NCBI RefSeq assembly: GCF_004331385.1
Contig: NZ_SJON01000002.1
Span: 467,766-531,765 of the forward strand
Direction of reading: 5' to 3'
Length of the DNA: 64,000 nucleotides
Source: Enterobacter quasihormaechei
GTDB taxonomy: Bacteria > Pseudomonadota > Gammaproteobacteria > Enterobacterales > Enterobacteriaceae
Positions 29,487-39,953 of this stretch are shown here, piece after piece. The notes under the pieces are model-generated. The model searched no databases. It saw nothing but the letters and a program-made list of their open reading frames with translations, and had not been told where the DNA came from. The position numbers and the translations under genes are program-made. Within the stretch, counting starts at the first letter, position 1. Each line of letters opens with the position of its first letter.

Positions 29487-29582
29487 CTTTTCGTTTTATT
29501 TCTTTTTCGCCATTGAACTTTCGATTTCTTTTCTATAGATTTTCTTTAACTGCTTAAGTGAACAAGTGAAACGAAACGAAAG
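29487..29582. promoter_or_regulatory. AgaR-type operators and promoter upstream of agaS
   Basis: Three AgaR-like motifs are visible: CTTTTCGTTTTATTTCTTTT (29487-29506), CTTTCGATTTCTTTTCT (29518-29534) and, inverted, GTGAAACGAAACGAAAG (29566-29582). A TATAGA hexamer at 29534-29539 between them is a possible -10. E. coli has a separate AgaR-controlled agaS promoter at the same place. Confidence 0.6.
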
Positions 29583-29638
29583 ATAGCGACACGTTTGCCA
29601 GCGTCTGATGTGGAATTCACACGACTAAGGACTGAGTT

Positions 29639-30784
29639 ATGCCACAAACCACTACCGCCACCACCGGCACCTGGACCGAAAAAGAGATCCGCCAGCAGCC
29701 AGCCAGCTGGCTTCGCTCGCTCAGCAATATCGATAACCTGCGCGCGTCGATCGACGGTTTTCTGACGCCACTGTTGCGCAAGCCCGATCTGCGGATCGTT
29801 CTGACCGGTGCGGGCACGTCCGCTTTTATCGGTGACATCATTGCGCCATGGCTTGCCAGCCGCACAGGGAAAAACATGACCGCGATCCCAACGACCGATC
29901 TGGTCACCAATCCGATGGATTATTTCAGCCCTGCGCACCCGCTGCTGCTGGTCTCTTTTGCCCGTTCCGGCAACAGCCCGGAGAGCGTCGCCGCCGTTGA
30001 GCTGGCGAACCAGTTTGTGCCGGAGTGCTACCACCTGTCGATCACCTGTAATGAAGCGGGCAGCCTGTACCAGAATGCCGTCGACAGCGATAACGCCTGC
30101 GCTCTGCTCATGCCGGCTGAAACGCACGATCGCGGGTTCGCGATGACAAGCAGCATCACCACCATGATGGCGAGCTGCCTGGCGGTATTCGCACCGGAAA
30201 CGATCAACAGCAAAACGTTCCGCGACGTATCCGATCGCTGTCAGGCGATCCTCACGTCGCTCGGCGATTTCAGCCACGGCGTTTTTGGTAACGAACCGTG
30301 GAAGCGCATCGTTTATCTGGGCAGCGGCGGATTACAGGGCGCCGCGCGGGAATCTGCGCTGAAGGTGCTGGAGCTGACCGCCGGCAAGCTGGCGGCATTC
30401 TACGATTCGCCAGCGGGTTTTCGTCACGGCCCTAAGTCGCTGGTAGACAACGAAACGCTGGTCGTCGTGTTTGTCTCCAGCCATCCGTATACCCGTCGGT
30501 ACGATCTGGATCTGCTCGCCGAGCTGCGTCGCGATCGTCAGGCCATGCGCGTGGTAGCCATTGCAGCCGAAACGGATCCGGTCATTGAAGCAGGCCCGCA
30601 TATCCTGCTGCCGCCTTCCCGCGCGTTTAACGATATGGAGCAGGCGTTCTGCTTCCTGATGTACGCCCAGGTCTTTGCACTCACCCAGTCTCTGCACGTC
30701 GGCAATACGCCGGATACGCCGTCCGCCAGCGGTACGGTTAACCGTGTGGTCCAGGGCGTTGTTATTCATCCGTGGCAGGCTTAA
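29639..30784 (+). CDS. agaS: AgaS, galactosamine-6-phosphate deaminase/isomerase
   Basis: The 381-residue double-SIS-domain protein has LTGAGTSAFIGD in the first domain (about residue 59) and YLGSGGLQGAARESALKVLE in the second (about residue 226). It converts galactosamine-6-P to tagatose-6-P and ammonia. In E. coli AgaS, not AgaI, was shown genetically to be the essential enzyme for this step. It is followed 12 bp later by kbaY. Confidence 0.93.
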   Translation: MPQTTTATTGTWTEKEIRQQPASWLRSLSNIDNLRASIDGFLTPLLRKPDLRIVLTGAGTSAFIGDIIAPWLASRTGKNMTAIPTTDLVTNPMDYFSPAHPLLLVSFARSGNSPESVAAVELANQFVPECYHLSITCNEAGSLYQNAVDSDNACALLMPAETHDRGFAMTSSITTMMASCLAVFAPETINSKTFRDVSDRCQAILTSLGDFSHGVFGNEPWKRIVYLGSGGLQGAARESALKVLELTAGKLAAFYDSPAGFRHGPKSLVDNETLVVVFVSSHPYTRRYDLDLLAELRRDRQAMRVVAIAAETDPVIEAGPHILLPPSRAFNDMEQAFCFLMYAQVFALTQSLHVGNTPDTPSASGTVNRVVQGVVIHPWQA

Positions 30785-31669
<885 letters not shown>

Positions 31670-31724
31670 TCCCATCGCGCATTACATCAATACCTAAAAA
31701 ATAACTATAAGCCTCGCAAATATG

Positions 31725-31754
31725 AAGGCGCGTCCTTAAGCCGGACAGCGCCTT
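31725..31754 (+). promoter_or_regulatory. Stem-loop between kbaY and the malX-like gene
   Basis: AAGGCGC-GTCC pairs with GGAC-a-GCGCCTT around a 7-base loop, with one bulged base. No T run follows, so it is not a standard terminator. It could protect the upstream mRNA end or regulate the downstream PTS gene. Confidence 0.45.
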
Positions 31755-31786
31755 CCATTATCCTAAAAAATCCGAGGAGTCCCTAC

Positions 31787-33358
31787 ATGACACAGGAAAA
31801 GTCGTTTAAATCGAAAGCGTGGGCGTTTTTCCAGAGCCTGGGAAAGACCTTTATGTTCCCGGTGTCCCTGCTTGCCTTTATGGGGCTGCTGCTGGGTATT
31901 GGCAGTTCCGTTACCAGCCCCTCCACCATCAAAAGTTTTCCTTTTCTGGGCGGCGAGTTAACGCAGCTCACCTTTGGTTTTATCGCCATGGTCGGCGGGT
32001 TTGCCTTTACCTACCTGCCGCTGATGTTTGCCATGGCGATCCCGATGGGCCTTGCCAAACGCAATAAAGCGGTAGGCGCCTTTGCCGGATTCGTTGGCTA
32101 CATGCTGATGAACATGAGCATCAACTATTACCTGACCGCCACCCACCAGCTTGCCGATGCCGCCACCATGAGACAGGTGGGACAATCCATCGTGCTGGGC
32201 ATTCAAACGCTGGAGATGGGTGTGCTGGGCGGCATTGTGGTGGGGGTCATCACCTACTTCCTGCACGAACGCTTTCAGGACACGGTGCTGCACGACGCCT
32301 TTGCCTTCTTCAGCGGCATTCGTTTTGTCCCGATTATTACCGCCCTCACCCTGTCGCTGGTCGGTTTGTTCATCCCCCTGCTGTGGGAATATGTGGCGAT
32401 GGGCATTGCCGGGATTGGTCATATTATCCAGAGCACCAGCGTTTTTGGGCCGTTCCTGTATGGCGTGGGCGTGCTGCTGCTCAAGCCGTTTGGCCTGCAT
32501 CACATTCTGCTGGCGATGGTGCGCTTCACCCCGGCGGGCGGCGTTGAGATGGTCAACGGTCATGAGGTGGCCGGTGCGCTGAATATTTTCTACGCCGAGC
32601 TGAAGGCCGGCCTGCCGTTTAGCCCGCACGTTACGGCATTTTTATCGCAAGGTTTTATGCCGACCTTTATCTTCGGCCTGCCTGCCGTGGCCTATGCCAT
32701 CTACCGCACCGCGCGCCCGGAGAACCGTCCGGTGATTAAAGGGCTGCTGCTTTCCGGCGTGCTGGTTTCGGTGGTCACCGGCATTTCGGAGCCGATTGAG
32801 TTCCTGTTCCTGTTTATCGCCCCTGTGCTTTATGCCTTCCATATCGTTATGTCGGGCCTGGCGCTGCTGGTGATGGCGCTGCTCGGCGTCACCATCGGCA
32901 ACACCGACGGCGGCATTCTGGACCTGCTGATCTTCGGCGTCATGCAGGGAACGTCGACCAAATGGTATCTGCTGTTCCCGGTGGGTATTGCCTGGTTTGC
33001 TATCTACTTCTTCGTCTTCCGCTGGTACATCCTCAAACACGATATTAAAACGCCGGGCCGTGAGGTTGACGCGCAGGGTGCGCTCCAGGCGGTGGAAGCC
33101 AATACCCGGGCACGTGGAAAATCGAAATACGATCATGGACTTATTCTTCGTGCGCTTGGCGGCAAAGAGAATATTGAGTCGCTCGACAACTGCATTACCC
33201 GCTTGCGTCTGGTAGTGAAAGATATGGGGCTTATCGACCAGCAGGCGCTGAAGGCCGCGGGCGCCCTGTCCGTCGTGGTGCTTGATGCCCACAGCGTTCA
33301 GGTGATCATCGGCCCGCAGGTGCAGAGCGTCAAAACCGGCATTGAAGCCTTAATTTAA
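31787..33358 (+). CDS. MalX-like PTS EIICB, glucose/maltose family
   Basis: The 523-residue PTS transporter has an N-terminal IIC membrane domain (about 1-420, ten or so hydrophobic segments) with the PTS-glucose patterns GLHHILLAMVRFTPAGGVEMVNG and GISEPIEFLFLFIAPVLYA. A flexible linker leads to the IIB domain, with the phosphorylated cysteine Cys469 in LDNCITRLRLVVKDMG. Its nearest remembered relative is E. coli MalX, and a MalY-like gene follows. The substrate is unknown; maltose, glucose or a galactosaminyl sugar are all possible. No EIIA is encoded nearby, so it would borrow Crr, as MalX is thought to. A MalI repressor gene is not present. Confidence 0.8.
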   Translation: MTQEKSFKSKAWAFFQSLGKTFMFPVSLLAFMGLLLGIGSSVTSPSTIKSFPFLGGELTQLTFGFIAMVGGFAFTYLPLMFAMAIPMGLAKRNKAVGAFAGFVGYMLMNMSINYYLTATHQLADAATMRQVGQSIVLGIQTLEMGVLGGIVVGVITYFLHERFQDTVLHDAFAFFSGIRFVPIITALTLSLVGLFIPLLWEYVAMGIAGIGHIIQSTSVFGPFLYGVGVLLLKPFGLHHILLAMVRFTPAGGVEMVNGHEVAGALNIFYAELKAGLPFSPHVTAFLSQGFMPTFIFGLPAVAYAIYRTARPENRPVIKGLLLSGVLVSVVTGISEPIEFLFLFIAPVLYAFHIVMSGLALLVMALLGVTIGNTDGGILDLLIFGVMQGTSTKWYLLFPVGIAWFAIYFFVFRWYILKHDIKTPGREVDAQGALQAVEANTRARGKSKYDHGLILRALGGKENIESLDNCITRLRLVVKDMGLIDQQALKAAGALSVVVLDAHSVQVIIGPQVQSVKTGIEALI

Positions 33359-33370
33359 CAGGGGGTCGTT

Positions 33371-34543
33371 GTGTTTGATTTCGACAGGATCATTGAGCGT
33401 AAAAGCGATAAGTGCCGTAAATGGGATCATGCGTTTGTGTGCTCGCGTTTCGGTGATGTCCCGGAGGGATTTATCCCGCTGTGGATAGCAGATATGGACT
33501 TCACCTCGCCACCCGCCGTGACTGAAGGCTTTCAGCGCATCGTGGAGCATGGCACCTTCGGTTATACCTGGTGCTTCGACGAATTCTACGATGCGGTCAT
33601 CGCCTTCCAGCGCACCCGTCATCAGGTTGAGGTGGAGAAGTCATGGATCACCCTGACCTACGGCACCGTGTCCACGCTGCACTATACGGTTCAGGCGTTC
33701 TGCACACCCGGCGACTGCGTGATAATGAACACCCCGGTGTACGATCCGTTTGCCATGGCGACGCAGCGACAGGGAGTGCAAGTACTCGCTAACCCGCTGC
33801 GCGTGGAAGATAACCGCTACCAGCTTGATTTTAACCTGACCGAAGCGCTGCTCAGAACGCACCGGCCCGCGCTGTGGTTCTTCTGCTCGCCGCATAACCC
33901 CTCCGGCAGGATCTGGCGCGCGGATGAGATCCGCCAGGTCTCCGAACTCTGCAAACGCTACGGCACCATTCTGGTGGTTGATGAGGTGCACGCGGAACAT
34001 ATTCTCGACGGCACGTTCGTGAGCTGTTTGACCTCCGGCTGCGCCGCGCTGGATAACCTGATTGTGCTGACCTCCCCGAATAAAGCGTTCAACCTGGGGG
34101 GGCTAAAAACATCCTACTCGATGATTCCAGACGATTCGCTGCGTCAGCGCTTCCGTCAGCAGCTAGAGAAGAACTCAATTACCTCGCCAAATATCTTCGG
34201 CGTGTGGGGGATTATTCTGGCCTATCAGCACGGCCTGCCGTGGCTCGACGCGCTGAACGGTTATCTGCGCGGCAATGCCCGCTACCTGGCGGATGCCATT
34301 CAGACCCACTTCCCGGCGTGGAAGATGATGAACCCGGAGTCGTCGTATCTCGCCTGGGTAGACGTCAGCGCGGACGATCGCAGCGCGACGGCGCTGACCC
34401 AACATTTCGCAAAACAGGCTGGCGTGGTCATCGAAGACGGCAGCCACTACGTCCAGAACGGCGAAAACTACCTGCGGATCAACTTCGGTACCCAGCGCTA
34501 CTGGCTGGAGCAGTCCATCAACCGAATGCTGAAGCATTACTGA
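33371..34543 (+). CDS. MalY/PatB-like PLP-dependent cystathionine beta-lyase/aminotransferase
   Basis: The 390-residue fold-type I PLP enzyme starts with GTG, 12 bp after the PTS gene, and has a GGGGG ribosome site. It shows the MalY/PatB N-terminal pattern LWIADMDFTSPPAV, the FCSPHNPSGRIW asparagine motif, DEVHAE, and the PLP lysine Lys238 in SPNKAFNLGGLK. E. coli MalY has C-S lyase activity and separately antagonises MalT. Which role applies here is unknown, and without a MalT test the name malY is only by similarity. Confidence 0.8.
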   Translation: MFDFDRIIERKSDKCRKWDHAFVCSRFGDVPEGFIPLWIADMDFTSPPAVTEGFQRIVEHGTFGYTWCFDEFYDAVIAFQRTRHQVEVEKSWITLTYGTVSTLHYTVQAFCTPGDCVIMNTPVYDPFAMATQRQGVQVLANPLRVEDNRYQLDFNLTEALLRTHRPALWFFCSPHNPSGRIWRADEIRQVSELCKRYGTILVVDEVHAEHILDGTFVSCLTSGCAALDNLIVLTSPNKAFNLGGLKTSYSMIPDDSLRQRFRQQLEKNSITSPNIFGVWGIILAYQHGLPWLDALNGYLRGNARYLADAIQTHFPAWKMMNPESSYLAWVDVSADDRSATALTQHFAKQAGVVIEDGSHYVQNGENYLRINFGTQRYWLEQSINRMLKHY

Positions 34544-34558
34544 TAAGGATCTTACCCG

Positions 34559-36448
34559 ATGAAAAAAGTGCTCACACTCTCGCTGCTGGCGCTTTGCGTG
34601 TCCCACGGCGCGGCGGCAGCGAACTACGCGCTCAGCAACGACGCTATTGCCCTCTCGTTTGATGATGCAAACGCAGCGGCCGTGGTGAAGGACAGCAGGG
34701 CTAACCATCCGCTCGCGCCGCAGGAGCTGTTCTTTCTGACGCTGCCGGATGAAACAAAAATCCATACCGCTGATTTTAAAATCAAGCACGTCGAAAAGCA
34801 GGACAACGCGATTGTCGTCGATTTTACGCATCCGGATTTTAACGTGACGGTGAAGCTGAACCTGGTGAAGGATAAATACGCCAGTATCGATTACACCATC
34901 GCTGCGGTCGGCCAGCCGCGGGACGTGGCGAAAATTACCTTCTTCCCGACGAAAAAGCAGTCCCAGGCGCCTTACGTTGACGGGGCGATCAACAGCTCGC
35001 CAATCGTGGCCGACTCGTTCTTCATTCTGCCAGACAAACCGATTGTAAATACTTACGCTTATGAAGCCACCACGAACCTGAACGTCGAGCTGAAAACGCC
35101 CATTCAGCCTGAAGCGCCGGTCAGCTACACCACCTGGTTTGGCACCTTCCCGGAAACCAGCCAACTGCGCCGCAGCGTGAACCAGTTTATTGATGCCGTA
35201 CGTCCGCGACCGTATAAGCCTTATCTGCACTACAACAGCTGGATGGACATCGGCTTCTTTACCCCGTACTCCGAGCAGGATGTGCTGGGGCGGATGGACG
35301 AATGGAACAAGGAGTTTATCGCCGGGCGCGGCGTGGCGCTGGACGCGTTCCTGCTGGACGATGGCTGGGACGATCGCACCGGACGGTGGCTGTTTGGCCC
35401 GGCATTCAGCAACGGTTTCGGCAAGGTCAGGGAGAAAGCCGACAGCCTGCACAGCTCGGTTGGGCTGTGGCTTTCACCGTGGGGCGGCTACAACAAGCCG
35501 CGCGATATTCGCGTCTCGCATGCAAAAGAGTACGGATTTGAAACCGTAGACGGGAAGCTGGCGCTGTCAGGGCCGAACTACTTTAAAAACTTTAACGATC
35601 GGATCATCAAGCTGATCGAAAACGAGCACATTACCTCGTTTAAGCTCGACGGCATGGGCAACGCCAACTCGCATATCAAGGGGAGCCCGTTTGCCTCGGA
35701 TTTCGACGCGTCAATCGCCCTGCTGCATAACATGCGTAGCGCCAACCCAAACCTGTTTATCAACCTGACAACCGGCACCGACGCCAGCCCGTCCTGGCTG
35801 TTCTACGCTGACGCGATCTGGCGTCAGGGCGATGATATCAACCTGTACGGCCCCGGCACGCCGGTGCAGCAGTGGATGACCTACCGCGATGCCGAAACCT
35901 GGCGATCCATCGTGCGCAAAGGTCCGCTGTTCCCGCTGAACTCGCTGATGTATCACGGGATTGTCAGCGCCGAAAATGCGTATTACGGTCTGGAGAAGGT
36001 ACAAACGGACAGCGATTTTGCCGACCAGGTGTGGAGCTACTTCGCAACCGGCACCCAGTTGCAGGAACTGTACATCACGCCATCCATGCTCAACAAGGCG
36101 AAGTGGGATACCCTGGCGCAGGCTGCAAAATGGTCGCGTGAGAATGCCAGCGTGCTGGTGGATACTCACTGGATTGGCGGTGACCCGACTGCGCTTCAGG
36201 TTTACGGCTGGGCTTCCTGGAGCAAAGACAAAGCGATTTTTGGCTTACGCAACCCGTCGGATAAGCCGCAACGTTACTATCTGGATTTAACGAAAGATTT
36301 TGAGATCCCGACAGGCGATGCTTCGCAGTTCACCCTGAAAGCCGTGTACGGCAGCAATTCAACCGTACCGGAGGAGTATAAAAACGCCATGGTGATCACC
36401 CTGCAACCGCTGGAAACGCTGGTGTTTGAGGCGATGCTTGGTAAATAG
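34559..36448 (+). CDS. Exported GH36/clan GH-D-like glycosidase, putative alpha-galactosidase or alpha-N-acetylgalactosaminidase
   Basis: The 629-residue protein has a signal peptide (MKKVLTLSLLALCVSHGAAA, cleavage about residue 20-21), a beta-rich N-terminal region (about 25-200), a TIM-barrel-like centre and a beta-rich C-terminus. LLDDGWDD (Asp267-Asp268) resembles the IDDGW motif of GH36-type raffinose synthase and seed-imbibition proteins. SFKLDGMGN places a K-x-D nucleophile candidate at Asp364, and WRQGDD (Asp425/426) is a candidate acid/base. It should act in the periplasm on alpha-galactosides or alpha-GalNAc glycosides. It follows the malY-like gene after 15 bp and probably shares its transcript. 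Relatives may be labelled enterotoxin in databases; nothing here supports a toxin. Confidence 0.65.
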   Translation: MKKVLTLSLLALCVSHGAAAANYALSNDAIALSFDDANAAAVVKDSRANHPLAPQELFFLTLPDETKIHTADFKIKHVEKQDNAIVVDFTHPDFNVTVKLNLVKDKYASIDYTIAAVGQPRDVAKITFFPTKKQSQAPYVDGAINSSPIVADSFFILPDKPIVNTYAYEATTNLNVELKTPIQPEAPVSYTTWFGTFPETSQLRRSVNQFIDAVRPRPYKPYLHYNSWMDIGFFTPYSEQDVLGRMDEWNKEFIAGRGVALDAFLLDDGWDDRTGRWLFGPAFSNGFGKVREKADSLHSSVGLWLSPWGGYNKPRDIRVSHAKEYGFETVDGKLALSGPNYFKNFNDRIIKLIENEHITSFKLDGMGNANSHIKGSPFASDFDASIALLHNMRSANPNLFINLTTGTDASPSWLFYADAIWRQGDDINLYGPGTPVQQWMTYRDAETWRSIVRKGPLFPLNSLMYHGIVSAENAYYGLEKVQTDSDFADQVWSYFATGTQLQELYITPSMLNKAKWDTLAQAAKWSRENASVLVDTHWIGGDPTALQVYGWASWSKDKAIFGLRNPSDKPQRYYLDLTKDFEIPTGDASQFTLKAVYGSNSTVPEEYKNAMVITLQPLETLVFEAMLGK

Positions 36449-36466
36449 TAAGGTTCTGGCACTCTG

Positions 36467-36498
36467 TAGGCCGGGTAAGGCGCAGCCGCCACCCGGCA
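36467..36498. repeat. REP element between the GH36-like gene and rsmI
   Basis: TAGGCCGGGTAAGGCGCAGC..CACCCGGC is a standard REP palindrome lying between convergent genes. Confidence 0.85.
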
Positions 36499-36515
36499 AA
36501 ACAAGGGGGGATAAC

Positions 36516-37379
36516 TTACTCCCCCTGCTGCTCCAGCGCGTATTTATACAGCGCATTTTTCTTCACGCCGTGGATCTCTGCCGCCAGCGCAGCCGCTTTT
36601 TTCAGAGGAAGTTCAGCCTGTAGCAGGGCCAGCGTACGCAGCGCATCGGCAGGCAGGGCGTCTTCCTGCGCTTTATGCCCTTCGACAATCAGCACCATTT
36701 CGCCCTTGCGGCGGTTTTCATCCTCTTTCACCCACGCCAGCAGCTCGCCGACCGGCGCACCGTGAATGGTTTCCCACGTTTTGGTCAGCTCGCGCGCCAG
36801 CACCACGTAGCGCCCTTCGCCCCAGACGGTCACCATATCTTCCAGGCTTTCCAGCAGGCGGTGAGTGGATTCGTAGAAAATCAGGGTACGCGGTTCGGCT
36901 TCCAGATCCTTTAACACGTCGCGGCGGCCTTTGGATTTGGCGGGCAGGAAACCTTCGTAGCAGAAACGATCGGACGGCAGACCCGCCGCGCTTAATGCGG
37001 CAATAGCAGCACACGGCCCCGGCAGCGGCACCACGCGTATCCCGGCTTCACGGCAGGTGCGCACCAGATGGTAACCCGGATCGTTAATAAGCGGCGTACC
37101 CGCATCGGAGACCAGGGCGATGTTCTGCCCTTCCTTAAGCTTCGCCACCAGCGTTTCGGCTTTTTGTTGCTCATTGTGATCGTGCAGGGCAAACAAACGG
37201 GCGTTAATGGCAAAGTGTTGCAGCAGTAAACCGGTATGACGGGTGTCTTCAGCAGCAATTAAATCAACAGCTTGCAATACAGTGAGTGCACGTTGGGTAA
37301 TATCAGACAAATTCCCGATAGGAGTAGGTACAATATAAAGCTGGCCTTGAGAATTATCTGCCGTTTCGTGTTGTTTCAT
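36516..37379 (-). CDS. rsmI: RsmI, 16S rRNA 2'-O-ribose C1402 methyltransferase
   Basis: The 287-residue tetrapyrrole-methylase-fold protein begins [18 protein letters not shown], carries the SAM-binding region [19 protein letters not shown] and [19 protein letters not shown], and has the C-terminal HTH-like tail. It methylates the 2'-OH of C1402 in 16S rRNA together with RsmH, tuning decoding fidelity. It is divergent from lpoA over a 61-bp gap, as in E. coli. Confidence 0.96.
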   Translation of the reverse strand: MKQHETADNSQGQLYIVPTPIGNLSDITQRALTVLQAVDLIAAEDTRHTGLLLQHFAINARLFALHDHNEQQKAETLVAKLKEGQNIALVSDAGTPLINDPGYHLVRTCREAGIRVVPLPGPCAAIAALSAAGLPSDRFCYEGFLPAKSKGRRDVLKDLEAEPRTLIFYESTHRLLESLEDMVTVWGEGRYVVLARELTKTWETIHGAPVGELLAWVKEDENRRKGEMVLIVEGHKAQEDALPADALRTLALLQAELPLKKAAALAAEIHGVKKNALYKYALEQQGE

Positions 37380-37440
37380 TGTCTCGTCCGTATTGCCGAT
37401 TTAATATTGAGCATTGCGTAAAAAAATCACTGGATACAGT

Positions 37441-39579
37441 ATGGTACCGTTAACGTTTCTTCGAAAAAAAGCCGCGCACAGCGTGCCCCTCCTGCTGGCA
37501 GCCCTGATCTTTACAGGCTGCGGCACCCAGGCACCCGACCAGAGCACTGCTCATATGCAGGGATCCGCTCAGGCTGATTCTGGCTTTTATCTGCAACAAA
37601 TGTCGCAGAGTACAAATGATACCAGGATCAACTGGCAATTACTCGCCATTCGTGCACTGCTGAAGGAAGGCAAAACCCAGCAGGCCGCCGAGCTTTTCAG
37701 CCAGCTGCCGAAGGAGCTTAACGACGAGCAGCGTCGTGAGCAGACCCTGCTGTCGGCTGAACTGAAGGTTGCGCAGAAAGATGACGACGGCGCGAAGAAG
37801 ATCCTCGGCACCATCGATCTAAGCACCCTGGATAAAAATCAGCAGGCCCGATTCTGGCAGGCCGGTATCACCGCTGAGCAGGGTCGCCCTTCCCTGACGC
37901 TACTCCGCGCGCTGATTGCCCAGGAGCCTTTGCTCGCGGGTGCGGACAAGCAGAAAAATATTGACGCCACCTGGCAGGCGCTCGCCTCCATGACCCAGGA
38001 TCAGGCCAGGGCGCTGGTGATCAACGCCGATGAAAATGTCCTGCAAGGCTGGCTGGATCTGCAACAGATGTGGTTCAACAACCGCAGCGATCCGGACATG
38101 CTGAAAGCCGGTATTACCGACTGGCAAAAGCGCTACCCGCAAAACCCGGGGGCGAAAATGCTGCCAACGCAGCTGGTGAACGTGCAAAACTTTAAGCCCG
38201 CCTCCACCAGCAAAATCGCCCTGCTGCTGCCGTTAAACGGCCAGGCAGCGGTGTTTGGACGCGCCATTCAGCAAGGTTTTGAAGCCGCCAAAAACGGCAC
38301 TACCGCCGTCAGCGGCAGCGCGGTTCCGGCACAGGCTGCACAGGCGGCAAACGTGAATGACGTTGTCAGCCCGTCGGCTGCTGAAACCGAAGACCTGACC
38401 ACCGCGCAAACCCCTGCGCAGGGTACCATGCAGAACCCGGTTACCGCCCCAACGACGCCAGCCGCTGCCCCAGCGCCTGCTGCGACGCAGGCACCGGCTG
38501 AAACTCAGGTGCCCGTCACGGCAGAACAGCCTCAGCCACAAGCCGCGCAGCCGGAACAGCAGCCAGCGGCCCAGCAGCAGGCTGTGGCAACCACCAGCGC
38601 TAACCCTGGCGCAGAACTGAAAATTTACGACACCAGCGCCCAGCCGCTCGATCAGGTGCTGGCGCAGGTTCAGCAGGACGGGGCCAGCATCGTTGTCGGC
38701 CCGCTGTTGAAAAACAACGTGGAAGCGCTGATGAAGAGCAACACCACGCTGAACGTGCTGGCGCTTAACCAGCCTGAGCAGGTACAAAACCGCGCCAACA
38801 TCTGTTACTTCGCGCTCTCTCCGGAGGATGAGGCCCGCGATGCGGCGCGTCATATTCACGAGCAGGGTAAACAGGCGCCGCTGCTGCTGATCCCGCGCAG
38901 CGCGCTGGGCGACCGCGTCGCCAACGCGTTTGCGCAGGAGTGGCAGTCCCTGGGCGGTGGCGTGGTGTTGCAGCAGAAATTTGGCTCCGCGTCCGAACTG
39001 AGAGCGGGCGTGAACGGCGGTGCAGGTATTGCTCTTAATGGTAGCCCGGTCTCCGCCAGCCTGCCGCAGCAGCAGAGCGTCACCATCGGCGACCTGACGA
39101 TCCCGGCGCCACCTACCGACGCGCAGATCAGCGGCGGCGGTAAGGTGGATTCGGCGTATATCGTCGCGACGCCGGAAGAGATCGCCTTTATCAAACCGAT
39201 GATCGCCATGCGTAACGGCAGCCAGAGCGGCGCAACCCTCTACGCCAGCTCGCGCAGCGCGCAGGGTACCGCAGGCCCGGATTTCCGTCTGGAAATGGAT
39301 GGGCTGCAATACAGCGAAATCCCTATGCTGGCAGGCAGTAACCCGCAGCTGATGCAGCAGGCGCTGGGCGCGGTGCGCAATGATTATTCTCTGGCGCGTC
39401 TGTACGCAATGGGCGTCGATGCCTGGGCGCTGGCAAACCACTTTACCCAGATGCGTCAGGTACCGGGCTTTGAGCTTAACGGTAATACCGGCGATCTGAC
39501 CGCCAATCAGGATTGTGTGATTAACAGGAAGTTATCATGGCTCAAATACCAGCAGGGGCAGATCGTCCCGGCCAGTTAA
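37441..39579 (+). CDS. lpoA: LpoA, outer-membrane lipoprotein activator of PBP1A
   Basis: The 712-residue lipoprotein has a lipobox IFTGC with lipidated Cys27. The N-terminal TPR-like domain (about 30-250) is followed by a periplasmic-binding-protein-like C-terminal domain split by a long Ala/Pro/Gln/Thr-rich low-complexity stretch at roughly residues 295-390. LpoA reaches through the periplasm to stimulate the PBP1A transpeptidase. The ATG at 37441 gives the family signal peptide; the frame extends upstream to 37414 without one. It overlaps yraN by 43 bases at its 3' end. Confidence 0.96.
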   Translation: MVPLTFLRKKAAHSVPLLLAALIFTGCGTQAPDQSTAHMQGSAQADSGFYLQQMSQSTNDTRINWQLLAIRALLKEGKTQQAAELFSQLPKELNDEQRREQTLLSAELKVAQKDDDGAKKILGTIDLSTLDKNQQARFWQAGITAEQGRPSLTLLRALIAQEPLLAGADKQKNIDATWQALASMTQDQARALVINADENVLQGWLDLQQMWFNNRSDPDMLKAGITDWQKRYPQNPGAKMLPTQLVNVQNFKPASTSKIALLLPLNGQAAVFGRAIQQGFEAAKNGTTAVSGSAVPAQAAQAANVNDVVSPSAAETEDLTTAQTPAQGTMQNPVTAPTTPAAAPAPAATQAPAETQVPVTAEQPQPQAAQPEQQPAAQQQAVATTSANPGAELKIYDTSAQPLDQVLAQVQQDGASIVVGPLLKNNVEALMKSNTTLNVLALNQPEQVQNRANICYFALSPEDEARDAARHIHEQGKQAPLLLIPRSALGDRVANAFAQEWQSLGGGVVLQQKFGSASELRAGVNGGAGIALNGSPVSASLPQQQSVTIGDLTIPAPPTDAQISGGGKVDSAYIVATPEEIAFIKPMIAMRNGSQSGATLYASSRSAQGTAGPDFRLEMDGLQYSEIPMLAGSNPQLMQQALGAVRNDYSLARLYAMGVDAWALANHFTQMRQVPGFELNGNTGDLTANQDCVINRKLSWLKYQQGQIVPAS

Positions 39580-39932
39580 GCCGTAAGCAGACCGGGGACG
39601 CGTGGGAGTTAAAAGCGCGCCGCTGGCTTGAAGGCAAAGGACTGCGTTTTGTCGCCGCCAACGTTCGCGGGCGCGGCGGCGAAATTGACCTGATCATGAA
39701 AGACGGTCATACCATCGTGTTTGTTGAAGTACGCTACCGACAGTCGTCCCGTTTTGGCGGTGCTGCCGCCAGCGTGACGCTCGCCAAACAACAAAAATTA
39801 TTACAGACTGCCCACTTGTGGCTTGCCCGCCATAATGGGAGTTTTGATACTGTGGATTGCCGTTTCGATGTGGTAGCCTTCACCGGAAATGCGATCGACT
39901 GGCTTAAAAACGCGTTTGGCGAAGACGCATAA
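39537..39932 (+). CDS. yraN: YraN, UPF0102 predicted endonuclease-fold protein
   Basis: The 131-residue protein has the UPF0102 motifs GEIDLIM and VFVEVRYRQ, resembling the D..E-x-K core of restriction-endonuclease-like folds. The [20 protein letters not shown] start is typical. Its function is unknown, and nuclease activity is predicted from the fold only. It begins inside lpoA (43-base overlap) with an AGGAAG ribosome site, and is followed by diaA after 21 bp. Confidence 0.93.
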   Translation: MAQIPAGADRPGQLSRKQTGDAWELKARRWLEGKGLRFVAANVRGRGGEIDLIMKDGHTIVFVEVRYRQSSRFGGAAASVTLAKQQKLLQTAHLWLARHNGSFDTVDCRFDVVAFTGNAIDWLKNAFGEDA

Positions 39933-39953
39933 ATAAGATTTTAAAGGGATACC

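Noticed and set aside
31787..34543. Naming the PTS and PLP genes malX and malY outright
   Set aside because: Similarity is to MalX and MalY, but malI is absent and the context is GalNAc use, so the substrate may differ; symbols were left empty.
34175..35452. Minus-strand 425-codon frame opposite the malY-like and GH36-like genes
   Set aside because: Both plus-strand genes have clear motifs, spacing and a signal peptide; the antisense frame has none.
38233..39441. Minus-strand 402-codon frame opposite lpoA
   Set aside because: Shadow of lpoA, caused by its Gln/Ala-rich low-complexity codons.
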